A stretch of DNA of 64,000 nucleotides from Fragilariopsis cylindrus CCMP1102 (GCA_900095095.1 FMBT01000386.1:107171-171170), one strand, 5' to 3'. Counted from the first letter of the stretch, positions 31,659 through 46,500 are shown. A program made the numbers and translations. The notes: generated from the sequence alone by a model not told the origin.

Positions 31659-34600
31659 TTAATCAGTAATTGTTACCTTTTTGATTTTCAATAGGACCTT
31701 TGAATAAAGACTCTTCATCTGGCGAGCATCCTCAAACATAGCTATTGAAGAAAATTCATCCAAACCAGCTTGGCCTTCGGTAACATCTAATGCAAGCCAT
31801 AGCACATCATTGAAGGCAAATTGAACCCTTTGTGAACCACTCATTGCAAGCTTGATACAAGCTTTTAGAAGGTTCAAACCAAAGAAAGAAATCCGACTCT
31901 CAACCTGAGCCAATTGCAAGCAAAGGCATAGTCCACGGGCAACAGCTTGGTGCGTCTCGAGCCGATGTTTGAGGTCTCTATCCATAAATGACATAAATTC
32001 TGATTCTACGCTGCGAAGACTGGATTCTGGGTCTTTCGAACGACCGACGACCGCTCCGAGCGCCGCAATTCCTGATTCCTTAACAGCTAATTTCTCATCG
32101 TTCACGTATTTAATAGCAAGGCCAAGTATGTCAGCCGAAATCGATTCATTTAGATCTTTAGCGACTTCAGCGGTAAAAATCCTTCGTATAGCAGAAGCTT
32201 TCCCCTGACGAATATCACCGGAGTCGTCATCATTGCTGTCGAGGATTTCACTTTGGATCATAACTTCAGTTTTCTCTGGACCCAAAATGTCGCATGCAGC
32301 TCCTGTCACTTTCGCTGCTGCCTCCCGTACTGTTTCATCCGAGTGACGAATCAAGGATGCACTTGCTTCCAACGCAGAAGGGATGCTATCAGGTAATTTT
32401 GATTTCTTCCCTCCTCTCTGTAACACAACGGCGAGTGCTTCAAGTGTAGCTGTTTGTACAGCAACGACACCGACAGCTCCGTCATCTCCGACGCCTCCCT
32501 TACCAAGAGATCCTGCAACGAGTTCCTTAATGAGTGGATCGACTCTTGTAGATAATGGCATGAGAAGCCCAAGTGCGTTGATTGCCTCTAATCTGACTTG
32601 GCGAGAGGGATCAGAGAGTGCCTTAACGAACGTTGTCTGGAACTGAGGAACGAAAGCTCGAAGCGCAGGACCACCTTTCACGAGAATAAGTCCTAATGTT
32701 TTCAAGATAGCGATCTTGACGTTTGCTGGATTTCGATCACCTACGATTCGAAGTAATGGTCCTGTCATCTTAATAATGAGTGGACCAGCAAGATACTTGT
32801 CTGCAGTTAAATTAATCACTTCGCCTAGCCCAGCAGCTGACGCTTCTCGAATATTTGGTGTGCCGTAAAGGATACCTCGCTGATAAATTGGGAGGAGTGG
32901 CTCAAGACCTGTAAGATAACAGAAAAAACAGTGTCAGTAATAGTCGGAAGTGGTTTCATAAATTGAGACACACGATATGCAATCAGAAAGACTAATCGTT
33001 GACATCCCATGTTTAAAGTCGAGATCATGTTTAAAAACATTATTTCCTCATATTGCAAAATTTACAACAAAAAACACGAAATGATGCACCCACCTTTTGG
33101 AATGTTAAATCCAGGAAGAAGAAATTCTCCATCTCCAACACCACCTTTCCTTCTCCTAGCATCACTGACCATACTTGCAATAAGATTCCTCATGTACTCA
33201 ATGTCGTTCACAAGCTCTTCCGCGGGCACGTTTTTCGATAAGGCAGCAAATGCCTTATTTGCAGCCTTGACGACGTCCTTGTTTTCGTCGTTAAATCTAT
33301 GAATGAGTTCCCTGATGATGATACTATTGAGGTCGTAGAAGTCTTTTGCGTCTTTGCCTGAAGGGGATAGAGAGATAAATAGAGAAAGTAACGTTAAAAA
33401 GTTATTCATTCAGAAGAAATTCAGACATCAACCATGACGTCGGAAATTGCGGATTATTATCTTTCATCTGTCAGACAGAAATCTCATGAAAGAACTCTCA
33501 TATGATTATAAATCTTATAGAGCTTTACATTGGTGTCGTCATTCAGATTAAGATAACATCATACGATAGTGGCAACAAGTAACGATATTCTACAATATCT
33601 ACAATCATTAACTTACGTGCTTCAACGACAGTTCCTAACATCCAACAACTCTCCTTTCTAAACTCTGCTTTATCACTTGCGCAATCTTTGCTAACCTCAC
33701 CGATAAGTCTATTCACACCTGCTTCGTCAGCATTTCCAAAAACAGATCGGGCGCAATCTCGAACAGCTTCGACGTGCGATTTGTCATCTGTGGCTCCGGT
33801 TGCGAGATCGTTAAGCAAAGCAGGAATTATGGAATTGAAGTGGAAGTACAACGTAGTGCTTGTCACAGTGGCTATGCTTGATAAAGCCTTCGCGTGACTT
33901 ATCGTAATAGGTTGCTGTACCAGCCTCGGAATGATATAAGGAAGAAGTTCCTTACTACGAATACTCAATATTCCGGTTAGTCCATTAAGAGCCCGTCCGC
34001 TTCGATCATCGTCGTCTGTGTCTTCAAGTGCCACCATGAGTGCAGGTACAACTTCGTCCATCGCCCTGGTACCAACCAAGTTATATAGATTTTGGAAGCT
34101 CGAAGCTGCCATCTCTCGGACGCTCTCATTATCATCGCATATTGCATCTTGTACGACCTTAACAATTATGTCAAGGAATCGAAGTATTTGGTCCTTCGTA
34201 GAAGAACTTATGACCTCTGATAGACCTACACAAACACCACGTCTTGTATTATGATCTCCATCGTATAGCGAGTTTCGTAAAACAGGAATTACTTCGGGAA
34301 GAACGGAATCACCAAGCTTACTAACAATATCTCCAGACATTTTCCAGCCATTTCAGTTTTCTCTGGATCACCACTTGCCAAGTCACTTACTACCCTACTG
34401 ACAAGTACCTGTAGAATTTGTTTTAGAGTTCGAGCTGTTACGCTAACGACGGTCTTCCATACTTGCACTGCGGCGTGACGAACAGCACCTGCGTTGTCAC
34501 TTCGAGCTAGATAGACATCACTAAGTACACGGTTCCTTGTTGTGATTCCGAGGGTAAGAGTTATTTGAGCCTGTGCTCTTTCTGCTCTTCTGATGTCATC

Positions 34601-37600
34601 TTGGGTATCTCCATCTGTTCGAAGGACGGTGGTACCTCCGATCATACTTAGTAAATCACCAAGCAGCATGAGCGATGATAAACGGATTCGGTGGTCCTCA
34701 TCGGCCATACCGGATTGTAATATTGGTAGAATCTTGTCAAAGTGAACCTTGCCGTGACTCTTAATCAATACGCGACCAGCTCTCATGGCTACTTCACGTA
34801 CTTGTTCATTATCGTCAGATAGACCATTGATGAGAGCTGGAAGACTGGCATCTAACATAACAGTAAATCCTTGCCCCAATGCTGGAGGGAGAAAGCAAAG
34901 GACCCACAAGACACCTTCACGGGTACTTGCGATGGGTGACTTGCTAGTGGCAATATATCATCCATCATCTGAGACTCAACAACTGCACCACCAGAAGCAA
35001 TCAAGACCTCGGTCAAACCCTGAGCAGCACCACTTCGTTCCGCAGAAGAAAACCATCCAACCTTAGTTGCTCAATCAACCACGGACGAAGATCGGGTAGG
35101 CGTCTTCACCAAGACCTCTAGTAAGAGATCCCAATGCTTTTGCTGCATACTTCTTACGTCGGGAATAGGGTCAAGAAGGCTACTTTTGAGATCCGGCATC
35201 AAAGTGGGAATATAAGGAAGGAAATCTCGTGAATCGTTGATCATAGTACAAATATTCCCAGTAATGAGGCACCATACCGTTTCGTTGTGGCAGCCCTATC
35301 TCGTAAACCACGATGCAGAATCGGTACTATCAGCGCAAGACTTGGGGCATCGATTGCATGTAAAAATTCAGTTTCAATCAAAGCTTCCAAAGCTGCTAAG
35401 GTTTTGCTAGCAGGATCTGTTAGCGCCTTGAGCAATGCAGGGCTAATTTCGCGGATTTCTGGGTTGCGAATCACACTGCTAATCTCATCTAGGGCCGCTT
35501 CCGCACTAGCCTTAACTTTTGGATGAGTGTCAGTGAAGGCTTCGGTTAGCTTCGGAACGACCTTTGGCAATGCTGAGGCGAGTTGTTTCGGTGCAAGGTG
35601 ACTCATCGAACCAAGCATGTTGATAGAAGCTTCCTTTGTTCTCCATGAGCTATCATTGAAAGCTGTGAGAACAGTAGGTAAACTAACTTCACACCATGTG
35701 CAGAAAGCTTACTCATGATCACACCTACGGCTTTAGATGCAGCTTTTCGTACACTTTCACTTCCGTCGCCGAATGATTTCAACAGCGACGGTAACAATAC
35801 GATGATATATGGCTCGAAAAGAAGACCAAGCCTGGTGCATAACAACTGGATCGCAAAAAGTGAGCCTTCTTTATTGTCCGAAGACCCTTCGGCACACGCT
35901 TCTTCAAGCCGTATCACGATACCAAACTTTTTAAGAGTGGCAATACCACTACCCTTCACCGCAGAAGCAATCCCATATGCAGCCCCGTGCCTAATCGCTG
36001 TTGAGTCACCTTCCAAGCAATCATTGACAAGCTGATCCAGAATTACTTCAATTCTAGACTGTGTATTTCCCTTCTTCATGAGTTTGGCCAGGGCATCGGC
36101 TATACTCGACTGAACATCTTCATTCGGTGTTTTTAGGGAACTTAACAACATATCGACCGAATTATCAATTTTAGTTGCGTTCTCGGGACCTTTGAGGTGG
36201 AGAGCTACAGATCCCAAGGCCACCACTGCTCCCTCTTTTCTTCGATTAGATGCATCTGTGTCCTGTAGGATTTTAGTTTTGGGTAAGTCGTCAAGTGAAC
36301 TTGAGTCTGCGACGCCATTCTTTAAAATATCGTCCAAATGCGGTAATAGGAATGCAATTGCATCATCAGATGCTCCGTAGGTGACAATTGCATCCCGTAA
36401 AGCGTTACGAGAAGTATTTTTAACGCCTTCGTCGCCATCCGCGATACCATAAGCCATAAGAAAACTTGTGAGCAATATAAGAGTATCATTGTCCATCTCT
36501 AGTTCAGCTGATGGAATTGCTGCAAGTACTCGAAGTACCCCATTTCTGATGATAATCTTCTCGGGTGAATCCTTTTCCGCGGGGGTTATCTTCGGGCCAG
36601 TCTTGAATTGGCTTTCAAGTGCAGTTTGATCTAAAGTCCTCTCCTTTTTCGGTTTCAACAGAGCCGAAGTCATTGCGCTTTTCTTTTTTGACGTTTTTTT
36701 CGGCTGACCAATACCTGCTACCTGAAGTGCAGATTTCTTTACAGTTTTCTTTTTTAAGCTTGCAGGGATAAGTGGCTTCTTCTTTGCGGGTGCTGGAGCG
36801 GCCTTTGGTATTGGAAAGCCAAATCCGGACGATCCTTTAGATGCATCGTTATCGTCGCCGCCTGGTTGAGGGCACGAATCAATGTAAGCGTTGCAAAGTT
36901 TCTTGATGTTACGATTGACAGTTTTGGGATGAGCTTTCATGCCAAAAGCGAATGCCTTCGCAGCTGATGCTGCTATTGTGGGATCGCTACTGTGTAGTAA
37001 AGGCAGAAGTGGAATTGCATACATCGCAGAAGGTGGTGGAAGCGATTCGTCTGATTCATCCTGGTCGTGAACTATATTCCATGTTCGCCTCGCCTCTTTA
37101 CGTATGGATTCATTTTCCTCAAAACAATTCAGCCAAATCCGATTCTCTATAAGCGGGTTATTCTTGACGATCTTTTTGTGATTTTTAGCGACTGATCCCA
37201 AAGCGATCATCGATGCCACACGGCAGTTTTTCCCGCCTAACGCACCTCGCTCGTCCAATAACGGTGCAAGTTCTGCGGTGGATAAAGCTGGACCAGATGG
37301 TTTTTCTTCATTTTCATCAGTGTGATAGCACGAGACTATCGTATCATAGGGATCAGGATCAACAAATGCCTTTGCACGGTCATATTTGAGCAGCTCAAGT
37401 ACGCTTGTTACCATTTCAGCTCGTAATGGTTTGACATTTTCGTCGACGTTCTCTCCAGCTAGCAGCACTGTATGTCTATCCAATACACGGAGAACGCCTT
37501 CGCAACCTGGGACTGTCCGTGGACCCATCAACACAGCACGAATAATCGGGAAGAGGAAAGCAAACGAAGGACCAGACAACTCTTCTTGGAACTCGTCCAT

Positions 37601-40398
37601 TTCAAAAACTGCGTTGGCTGCTGGCTCGCATGGTGAAGGGAGGGGGTAAACCTGGAAGCATTTGGAAAGATCAGTAGATTTGTTGGAAACGCCGGTCTCA
37701 TCCATTTTCTTTGACTTTTTGCAACTGATTGTAAGAGCAAGCGCAATCATGGGAGCATATTCCTCTTCTATTTCATACACACATGTCGCCAGAGAAGTCA
37801 ATGTTTGGGAAGCCTTCTCTTTGGTAGCAGTCACAGCATCCATAGCCGGACAATCAAGAATCGACAATTGCAGGACACCGGGTGATAGAACAGGCAAGCA
37901 TGAATTCCCAATTTCAATATCCGATCCTACCAATGATTCGATCGAGGTCAATAGACGATGGTATTTCACCTCGATCAACACAGCAATATTGCGCCGTTGT
38001 TCGTCTTGAGCTTCGATTGATTTCGTTTCTTCTGCCGAAGGCGCTGCATGTTTCCCGAGGCAGCTGATCTCTTCTTTTCCAGCTCCTTCTTGATTTGAAG
38101 TTCCCATTCTTCGTCTTCGGTTCTTCTACCTTTCGCCTCCTTAGTAGCATGAATTTTGTTCTTTCCGTTCAGATCATCTTCAACATAAAGACTTCCCATG
38201 GCGCTATTGTAGATTCCAATATCTTTGGCTGAAAGTGCTTCGAAATCATCGGTGATGTAAACCAAATCTTCGGCGAGTCGCAAAGATATTCCTTTGTCAA
38301 CAAATTCATGGCGAAAACAAAAGGTTTCATTTCATCGTCTTCTGGATCGTCAGCCAAGGGACTAAAATTGCAAGCAACATTACCAAGAGAGACGATGAGG
38401 CTCTGCGAAGCTAAGTGGATATTCTCACTAATCTGGAAGTACTATCTTTGCCGTTGTCAGATGCCGCTTGTTCAGCGACGATTCGGGCGATGGATTCATG
38501 ATATTCATCTTTTTTGTCTCCCACATTCTCTGTCAAGGACTGAAGTGAATTCGTAGTGCTCTCTACAAGAGCATCGCGTTCTTCATCATCTAATTGTTGA
38601 GAAGTACCGACATGCATCAAAATCAAAGCCTTGGCCATGGAAGTCGCAGAAAGATTCCGAGAAGAAAGCATCGCAGCAATTTGACGTACGGTTTGGACAC
38701 AAATACCGCTATCACTACCAGATTCCACAAACTGATCATTCACACACAAAAAGAGAGCTTCTGATAATGCGTCTGCGATGGGTTGATAGTCCGAAACAGT
38801 ACGAATAGTTGATTCAATCGAGTCGCTAGGGCTTTGATTTCCCCTCGCTGCAGGATGAGTCGTACAGAAGGCCAAGGCACGTATACTGGCAGAAGTTGAC
38901 TTTACCTTCCCCAGTTTAATATCCAAGTTGGACGAAATCTTTGTGAACATGGCAATGATTTGAGGTAAAATCTGACCTACAACTTCGTTTGATGATACTG
39001 CATTGGTAACAGCATTTCCATAAACGAAAGATGACTTCGCGACAGAAGATGATCCCGTTGACAAAGCATTCTCTATCAAAGGTGATAATTTGGAAGACGA
39101 TGACACAGTATTATGTATCAAATTCAAGTATATTGCCAACAATCCATCAATGGGTGCTATAGACGACGACGATGCATGCTTTTTATTGGCCTGTTCGACC
39201 AATGCTTCCAATCCCTTGACAAACTTGGGTTCTTTCCATAGATCTAAAACAATATTCTCCATAGTATCTGGATTTATTTCCTGGACCATAGCTCCAAATG
39301 TTGTAACCGTATCTGGTCCATTCTTTGCAATAACTGGTTTACGAATAAAATCTAAGGCTGAATCGTATCCTTTGTCACCATCCCCACAACCGTTTCTTCT
39401 TGCGATGACTATCCACGATAGTAAAGCAGCCAGTCCTTGTTCTTTATTTTCCGTTGCCAATTTTGCCTCCTTCGCCAATGGAACACAAATTTCAGATAGA
39501 ACATAGCACGAGGTATTTTTGTCTACCGCTGCTGTTCCTTGTACTATATTGATACCAATCTTATACAGTGTATGGTAGACGATTTGCCTCTGATGTGGTT
39601 GTGTCAAACCTTTGTTGTCAGCTATACTCTGAACTAGCTTAGACAGTTCATTGGCACCGTTAGAATCAGCTGTTGCTTGTGCTAAATATTGTAGGATCAA
39701 TGATGATGATTCCCTAACATGCTTTTTGGGACTTTTTAGAAACTTGCACAATACAGGTAAATATTCTTCGAACACAATTTTAGACGATGCAACCGCAACG
39801 GGATTAACGAATCTCATAAAACCCTCGACCATTGGAAGTAAACTCTCGGGCTTAGCTTTTAATTTCAGTAGAAGGGAAGGACCGATAATATCCTCCCAAG
39901 CAGATGATGTCATCTTTTCCAAAATGGATCTACACAACTTCATATCACCAATCGTAGCTACAGGATCCATATTCAACGCAATTTCAACAAATAGTTCCCA
40001 GTCGGTTGTAGATGCAAAAACTAGACTCGGTATACCTAAGGATGACTCATTGTTTTTTGCAATATCTGCGAAGATTCTTATCATTGCATCATCACCATTA
40101 CTATTCAAATAGACTTTTTGTTCATCTACAAGTTTTCCGTTCGACGTCCTTTTCAACAAGGAACACAGACCAGAACATAGTTTTTTTAGAACAACGGCAT
40201 CATTTTTTTCAGCGAGAATAGCGTCGCAATACAGTCGAGCTATTCGTTGGTTGGCAAATTTGGATGAACACTTGAGATCTGGTCGAATCAAAAAGGAGAG
40301 AAAGTGAGGAAAAAATGAACGAATATTGTTAGATTTAACTGATTTTTTTGTTTGCTTGTATCTTTATTTTGTTGACTGATTATTTGGATAAACAATTT

Positions 40399-40439
<41 letters not shown>

Positions 40440-40612
40440 TTGTGATCAGCGAAGCTTTGACGATTAGCTCCATCTTCAGATAGTAAGTTAGTTACATTCT
40501 CGACGAGTTCGTTCCGTGCATCTTCGGTGATTGTATCGGGACGTGCTGATGCTAAATCATCGATCAGATCGACGAATGGGGATGTACTGCTGTTAATGTC
40601 GTCTTCCCCCAT
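31659..40612 (-). CDS. GCN1: GCN1, ribosome-bound HEAT-repeat activator of Gcn2 (four exons, frame-broken)
   Basis: Exons 40612-40438, 40278-33617, 33357-33094 and 32908-31659; donors GGTGTG, GTAAGT and GTGGGT, acceptors all CAG. The exons total 8351 nt; adding ten bases gives 2787 codons, matching the roughly 2600-2700 residues of yeast and animal GCN1. HEAT repeats run throughout. Diagnostic stretches are the LSDDPED-type block (LADDPEDDEMKPFVFA, about 38350), the eEF3-like central region (APKQLASALPKVVPKLTEAF, about 35580; LSLIVPILHRGLRDR), and the Gcn2-binding region around ESCWMLGTVVEAR and IIIRELIHRF. GCN1 senses stalled or collided ribosomes with GCN20 and activates Gcn2 to phosphorylate eIF2alpha. 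Inferred lost bases: 38413, 38289, 38055, 35681, 35255, 35149, 35092, 35050, 34927 and 34341. Confidence 0.92.
40402..40437 (-). repeat. (CA/GT)n microsatellite forming the GCN1 intron-1 donor
   Basis: About 18 CA repeats on the + strand. On the gene strand the intron begins GGTGTGTG directly after exon 1 (AAAG), so the 5' splice site lies at the edge of the GT repeat. The match CAAAG to GATCTCAAG across the acceptor at 40279 supports the junction. Confidence 0.85.
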
Positions 40613-43536
40613 ACTGCCTTCACTAAAGTAGCGATCGTTGAAACCAAATAGAGTGGGCGAGTTTACGGTACAGTTTGTGTATTATGTAATGAAACAAGAA
40701 GTGCTTCTTGCCAAAGGTAACGACGACGACGACGACAACAGGAATACAAAGTAGCAAGTTTGGATCGAAAGATCGAAAAATGATTGTGTCGTCGTTCGAC
40801 GTCGTTATGATTTAATTTGTGAGATAAGAACTCATGCTATGGTGGCATCACAAAATGCTCATAACCTATTCTCGATTGCAAATTATAATGTATTTTAACT
40901 TTTGACTGCTCTCTTGGTGAAATAAAATAGATCCAATCCAAAGTCTGATATTAATTATTACTCCTATTGGGATAAGATAGGATAGTCCACCTACAAACTT
41001 TGAAACTGTTCTATCCAATTTTCTACAATTGTGTCTTTCCAAGTCTTGTGTGCAATTTGTTGTATAACTTATAATTTGCTTGGAGGGTCAAGAATTAAGA
41101 AGTGCCGTATTTTCACATATTATGCACCTGCTGTAGCAGCAACATCATTTGTTTTACAGACAGCAGAGAAGAAGCAATAGTAAGGACTATATCAAGTCAT
41201 GCAGCTCAGATCAGACCACATCAGACTGGATAATATATTTCATCAGTACCACTTGAGGGGGGATTGGTGGCAGAAGATCTGGTCAACTGCACGTAGACTA
41301 TACTAGTTAGTGATAGCAATTGCAGTCAGTGCTTCAATACACAAAAGTGATAGCAATTACAGTCAGTGCTTTGATACGCAAACAGATCTGACTACTTCTT
41401 GTGAATTAAAAATACCCAGAATGACAGATATTGAGAATAATGGCTGGCCAGGTAAATATAACATAACCGTACATCCACTCTTGCTAAATAGAGTTTTACC
41501 ATAGCATTCCTCTTCTTCATCACAACAACAACGCAACCATCCATCCATCTATTCATTTATCAGCAATTCAATAGATATCCCATGTGCATTTTACATTGAT
41601 TCATGGTAGTAATGGTGTTTATTACATTACGCTTCAGTCACCACCTGTCACTTTTTTAATAGCAGAGGAGAATTAGTTGTTGTTGTCTAGTTGTTCCAGT
41701 TAAAATCCAACCAAACAGTTGTTAGACAAGATAATAATAGAATGTAAGAGGTGGCTACTGTACTGTTTGTAAATAATTGTAAGAGAGAGAGAGGAATAAG
41801 AACTAAAATAAATAATGCTTTCCCAAGATAAAAATAAAGACAAAAGAGAACAACACCTGGGATTCCAACGTGGTCCCCCAACGTAGTACTTAGTACTACC
41901 CAGGCCCAAACATGCTTAATCCTCAAACGCTACTTTTACAACTTGGGAAGCAATCTTAACTACTCATACTGATCCCAGCATGTAGTATCCTTGCAATTTC
42001 TGGCAATTTTAACTACTATATATGCTGAACAATAATAAATAACAACAAAAACAAAACCACTAAGTGAAAGGGGTCAGCACTTGCAATTCACTACCTGTGA
42101 TCCTAGCATATGTAGCAAGAAAATCAAGAACAAGTCTACCGTGGCAGCAACATCCCAACACAATATTTCTGTTCCCTATTTGGTGGAGCGGATGAAACAA
42201 TATAGTATGGATAAAATTTACATGATGGAGAAAATAAGACAGGAGGAAATGATACAACAATGAAAAGGTGCAAGACTCTAGCACCAGTGGATGCTGTTAC
42301 TACAATTAATTGCATCACTTTGTTCATTCTGTTCCAATTGTGATCAAATCATATTATTTCTTGATTGACTTTGTCATTTTGACTGACTCAAGATATTATT
42401 TTGATCAAATTTGTGCCCCAATCTGATGCATCAATTAGTGCATCATTGAATGAAAATGTCATGTCAAATGCTATCTAATCCAAATTTGTTTATACCTGTT
42501 TACTTCTAATGCTGTCTTACTATTGTGTGTCTTATGATATTATTATACTGGCTGGCCATTATCCTTATGACTGCCATGTTATATTTTTACCACTGCCTAC
42601 CACAACTAACTGGACCTCCATTGTCACGTGATGTTTTGATATTTCAAATCCCCTTTTCCTGGATGCTGCTTCTCACTTGCTTACCACCAATTTGTTAAGA
42701 AATCTGGTATGTTTATGTGATTGCAGCATATTATGATGATACATAATATTATTATTATATAATATTATTGTCAGTAAATTGGTACACTACTTTCACACAA
42801 TGCTTACGCTTTGCTAAAGCATGTGGGGGGTTCAAATTTTGTAGTGCACAACCATCCCACACTGCATCATACCAACTATACTGATATATCTTGTGACGGA
42901 GAGGGAAATTGTTTGTGTTCTTGATGACCTTCTGCATGCATGATATAAATACTAATACTGTAGTACCTTTTTCTTGCCAATCAAAATCTTTTTCATTCCA
43001 AAACACAATCAAAATACTAGAGTTACCGGTAGCCTACTCAAAGGGCCTCCATTATGAAATTTTACTGTTTTTAGTGGCGTTTTGTACGTCACACGTTGGT
43101 GTGACTCACACCACAATTAAATACCGTAAGTGAAAAGTTCATTAATTAAGTTCTCGGCGATGGGCGGGCGGCGATTAATTTGAAAAAATAGATAATTGCT
43201 ACTTTGAACTAACACGCGATGACAAAAGAGAACTCAAACTGTGACAAAATGACAGTAAATGCCTCGTCACGAATGAAAGTGGACGCGAATGAATGATGCA
43301 TATACCTGTATGTACCGTACTTCGCCGAAGTGAATACGTAGCTCAAATCGTGCTAAATAAAAATTTGTAATCACTGCACATCCTCAAATCGTGCTAAACA
43401 TAAACTATCATTTCACATGTACAGTACTGTATCATAAAATACTATCATCGACGCTCTGTGCAAGCACAACAGTATCATCGATTGATTTTGATTTGTTCTT
43501 CTTAACAAAAAAAATCATAAATAAATAGTAATCAAG
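40613..43536. other. Large intergenic region between divergent GCN1 and ABC transporter genes
   Basis: 2.9 kb without a recognisable gene. The left 250 bp contain a GACGAC tract and should be the GCN1 promoter; the last few hundred bases should be the ABC transporter promoter. Inside are a 37-bp tandem duplication (41311-41384), a 16-bp direct repeat CTCAAATCGTGCTAAA at 43342 and 43383, and a short hairpin GTCACAC/GTGTGAC (43088-43105). Open frames here are short and lack domains. Confidence 0.5.
41311..41384. repeat. 37-bp tandem duplication, two copies
   Basis: TGATAGCAATT.CAGTCAGTG occurs at 41311 and again at 41348, and the similarity continues through the 37-bp unit with about six differences. 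No coding function is apparent. Confidence 0.8.
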
Positions 43537-46500
43537 ATGATCGGTTCTCGTGCATGGCGAGCATTGATGCGTCGTGATTTGATCTACCGACGTAGGAATA
43601 TCATTGGTACAATATTTGAATTATGTTTACCTATTTTATTTGTGGGTATACTAGTTTTGATCAAGGGTGCAGTAGAGAATACAGCAAATTTTTCACCAGA
43701 AGAAATACCACCAAATTTTCCAACAAATAATGATGCATTGAAGATTTTTTCATTTACTGATTACGTAACAACACTCCAGGCTGAGCGTAAATGTGTTATG
43801 GAGGATACCGGACTTGGTTTTCCTATTCCGTCGTTCCGACGAAGATTACAACAACAAGAAGAAGAAGAATCTACAGAAATAAATATTGGCGTTCTTATGG
43901 GTAGTTGTTCTTATAACAATCAATTTGCAGGTGAATCTTGTACGGAATTTAATGGTGAAGGATGGACTGTTGAAAAAATGGAAGAACGTTGTTCGACAGA
44001 ATCGGAAAGTGTATTCACTGAGAAGGAACCATGTCAAATATCTTCATCGTCGGAATTATTTGCAGGTTGGTGCATTTTTGCTGCATTACAAACAGCTGAG
44101 GATGCAGATCCTGCTTTTGAATCATTGGCGATGATGATTACTGATACTAGTGATTGTTCTGGTAATCAAAGGATATGTGAAACTTTCGTTGGTGGTGATT
44201 TTGATCCCTCATCGAATTGTGTTGATAAAATTTCTTCTTCTACTACTAACACTACTACTTCGGAACAAGATGGACCATCTGCATTCGGCAGTGGTGGCAT
44301 GAGTATTACCGGGATTTATAACCAGGGAAATAACTGGCAAGTACCATTTGTGAAATGTAACAGTAAATTTTGTGAAGAGGATGGACAAGATGCACTTCCA
44401 TTTTGTGAATTTTTAGCGTTAGGTGTAGCACCATCGACTGCTGATGATACCATTGGGTTGCAACAAGCTGAAGCCTTTCAAGACTACGTGAACAAACGAT
44501 ATCCTGTTTTGTTAGATGGGATATTGCCATTCAATTTTGATTTTATTCAAATGTTTGAAAGTAATGATCAAGTTGAAGATTATGTTACATCAACGGAATA
44601 CGGTGGAGATATTCCAAAATTAGCACTGGCTATTATTTTTGATGGTAAAACTGATCCAATAATTAATTACAACTATGCGATTCGTGTCAATTCAACTGGA
44701 TTTAATTCACCAGAAAACGAAGCCCGACCTGTAGCGATGACATCCCCACCTACAAATAAAGTATTTGAAACGTATGCACGAGCCGATGATGAATCTTGTC
44801 CTGATACAGTTGGTGGTGCACCGGAATTAGGTCCCTATTCTAGTAGCTGTACTGGCCGATATGCATATAATGGTTTACTTACAGTTCAAAGATTAATCCA
44901 TGATTTTATCATTGATGATTCAGGTGCTGCATCTAATGGATATTCTGTATCTGAAAATGGCGTCCAATTTGTTTCTTTCCCATCTAAAAGTTATACCGTA
45001 AATGGTAAGAGACTTAACATAAAACCGGAGATGATATTCGATGATGACGATGATGATGATGATGGTGGTGGTGATGAATGGGGAATACCTTGAAAATTTC
45101 TATTGTGTCCTCATTTTCCCGTTCTTTCTTGATCTTTGTTATTGTATCCAGGTTTCTATGCTACCATAGCTGCATTTGCACCTTTATTGATTACTCTTGG
45201 TCTATTGTACCCCGTTGCTGCGATGGTCAGGTACATAGTCCTTGAGAAGGAACTCCGACAGAAAGAATTGATGAAGATGATGAGTGTCAAAGAGTCGGAC
45301 ATAGGATGGTCGTGGTTCGTCTTTTTCTTCGTCTTCCACTTCGTGACTGCATTAGGAACAGCCGCAGTTAGTACGCAACTTTTTGAATCTTCGGCTGCGC
45401 TCCTACTTTTTGTCTTCTGGGAATTCACCTTCGTCGCGATAATCACCTTTTGCTTCTTTCTGGCATCGTTGTTTGACAAGGCAACACGGGCGACTCTTGT
45501 CAGTCTCTTGGTTTTTTTCGTTGGTTATTTTTTAACGCTGGTTGTCGATTATCAAAGCAGCAATCAAGGCCTTATCTTCATGGTTTCCTTGCATCCTGTA
45601 GGAGCGTTTGCTTTTGGATTACAAGAAATTGGACGACTTGAAGATTCCGGTATAGGCCTTCAAGTAAGCTCGATGGTCGAGACGGACTCTCCATCTGGAT
45701 ATACTTTCGCCAATACTCTGTCGAATTTACTCTTTGATATGGTGTTTTGGGGCGTTCTCAGCTGGTACTCGAATAGAGTCATTCGAGGAGATTATGGACA
45801 ATCGTTACGATGGTACTTTCCCTTCACATTGTCGTATTGGTGCCCCAGTAGTGTGGCTGCTCCGACCCGCGATGATACCGAAATCGAATATCCACCAGAC
45901 GTTCCCATCGAACCAGTCTCGACATCCTTGAAAGAACAGGGGTCTAAGGGGAAGGGTATTGAGGTCCGAAATCTTGTACGTATGGATTTTACAACTATGA
46001 ATCAGAAGCGATTGAATGATATCTCGCTTGGTCACAAAAAAAAATCAGATTTCTCATCAACTAGTGAATGATCACTTTTTTCCTTTTTAATTTCTGCTGT
46101 GGCAACCTAAATATAGTCCAAGGTTTTTGGAGAGAAAACTGCTGTCGACGAATTACAGATGAACTTGTATTCGGGCCAAATCACTGCATTGTTAGGTCAC
46201 AACGGAGCTGGTGAGCATTATCCTCCTCTACCTTTTTCGTTTTTATGATTTATATACTTGACGTCTTTTACTCACTATTGCTCTTGCTCTTGCTATTGTT
46301 ATTGTTATTGTTTTGTTATTGCTGCTTTCTATCTTTAGGAAAAACTACTACAATATCCATGCTTACTGGAATGCTGGAACCAACTTCAGGTTATGCGACT
46401 ATTGCAGGAAAGGACATTAGATCTGACATGGATGGAATCCGCCAAGGAATTGGAATCTGTTTACAACACGATTGTCTATTCCCAGAATTAACTGTGCGTG

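Noticed and set aside
42755-43133. Short ORFs in the GCN1-ABC intergenic region, and a tRNA-like T-arm (GGTTCAAAT near 42828)
   Set aside because: No domain in the ORFs; no A-box, cloverleaf or acceptor pairing around the T-arm-like string.
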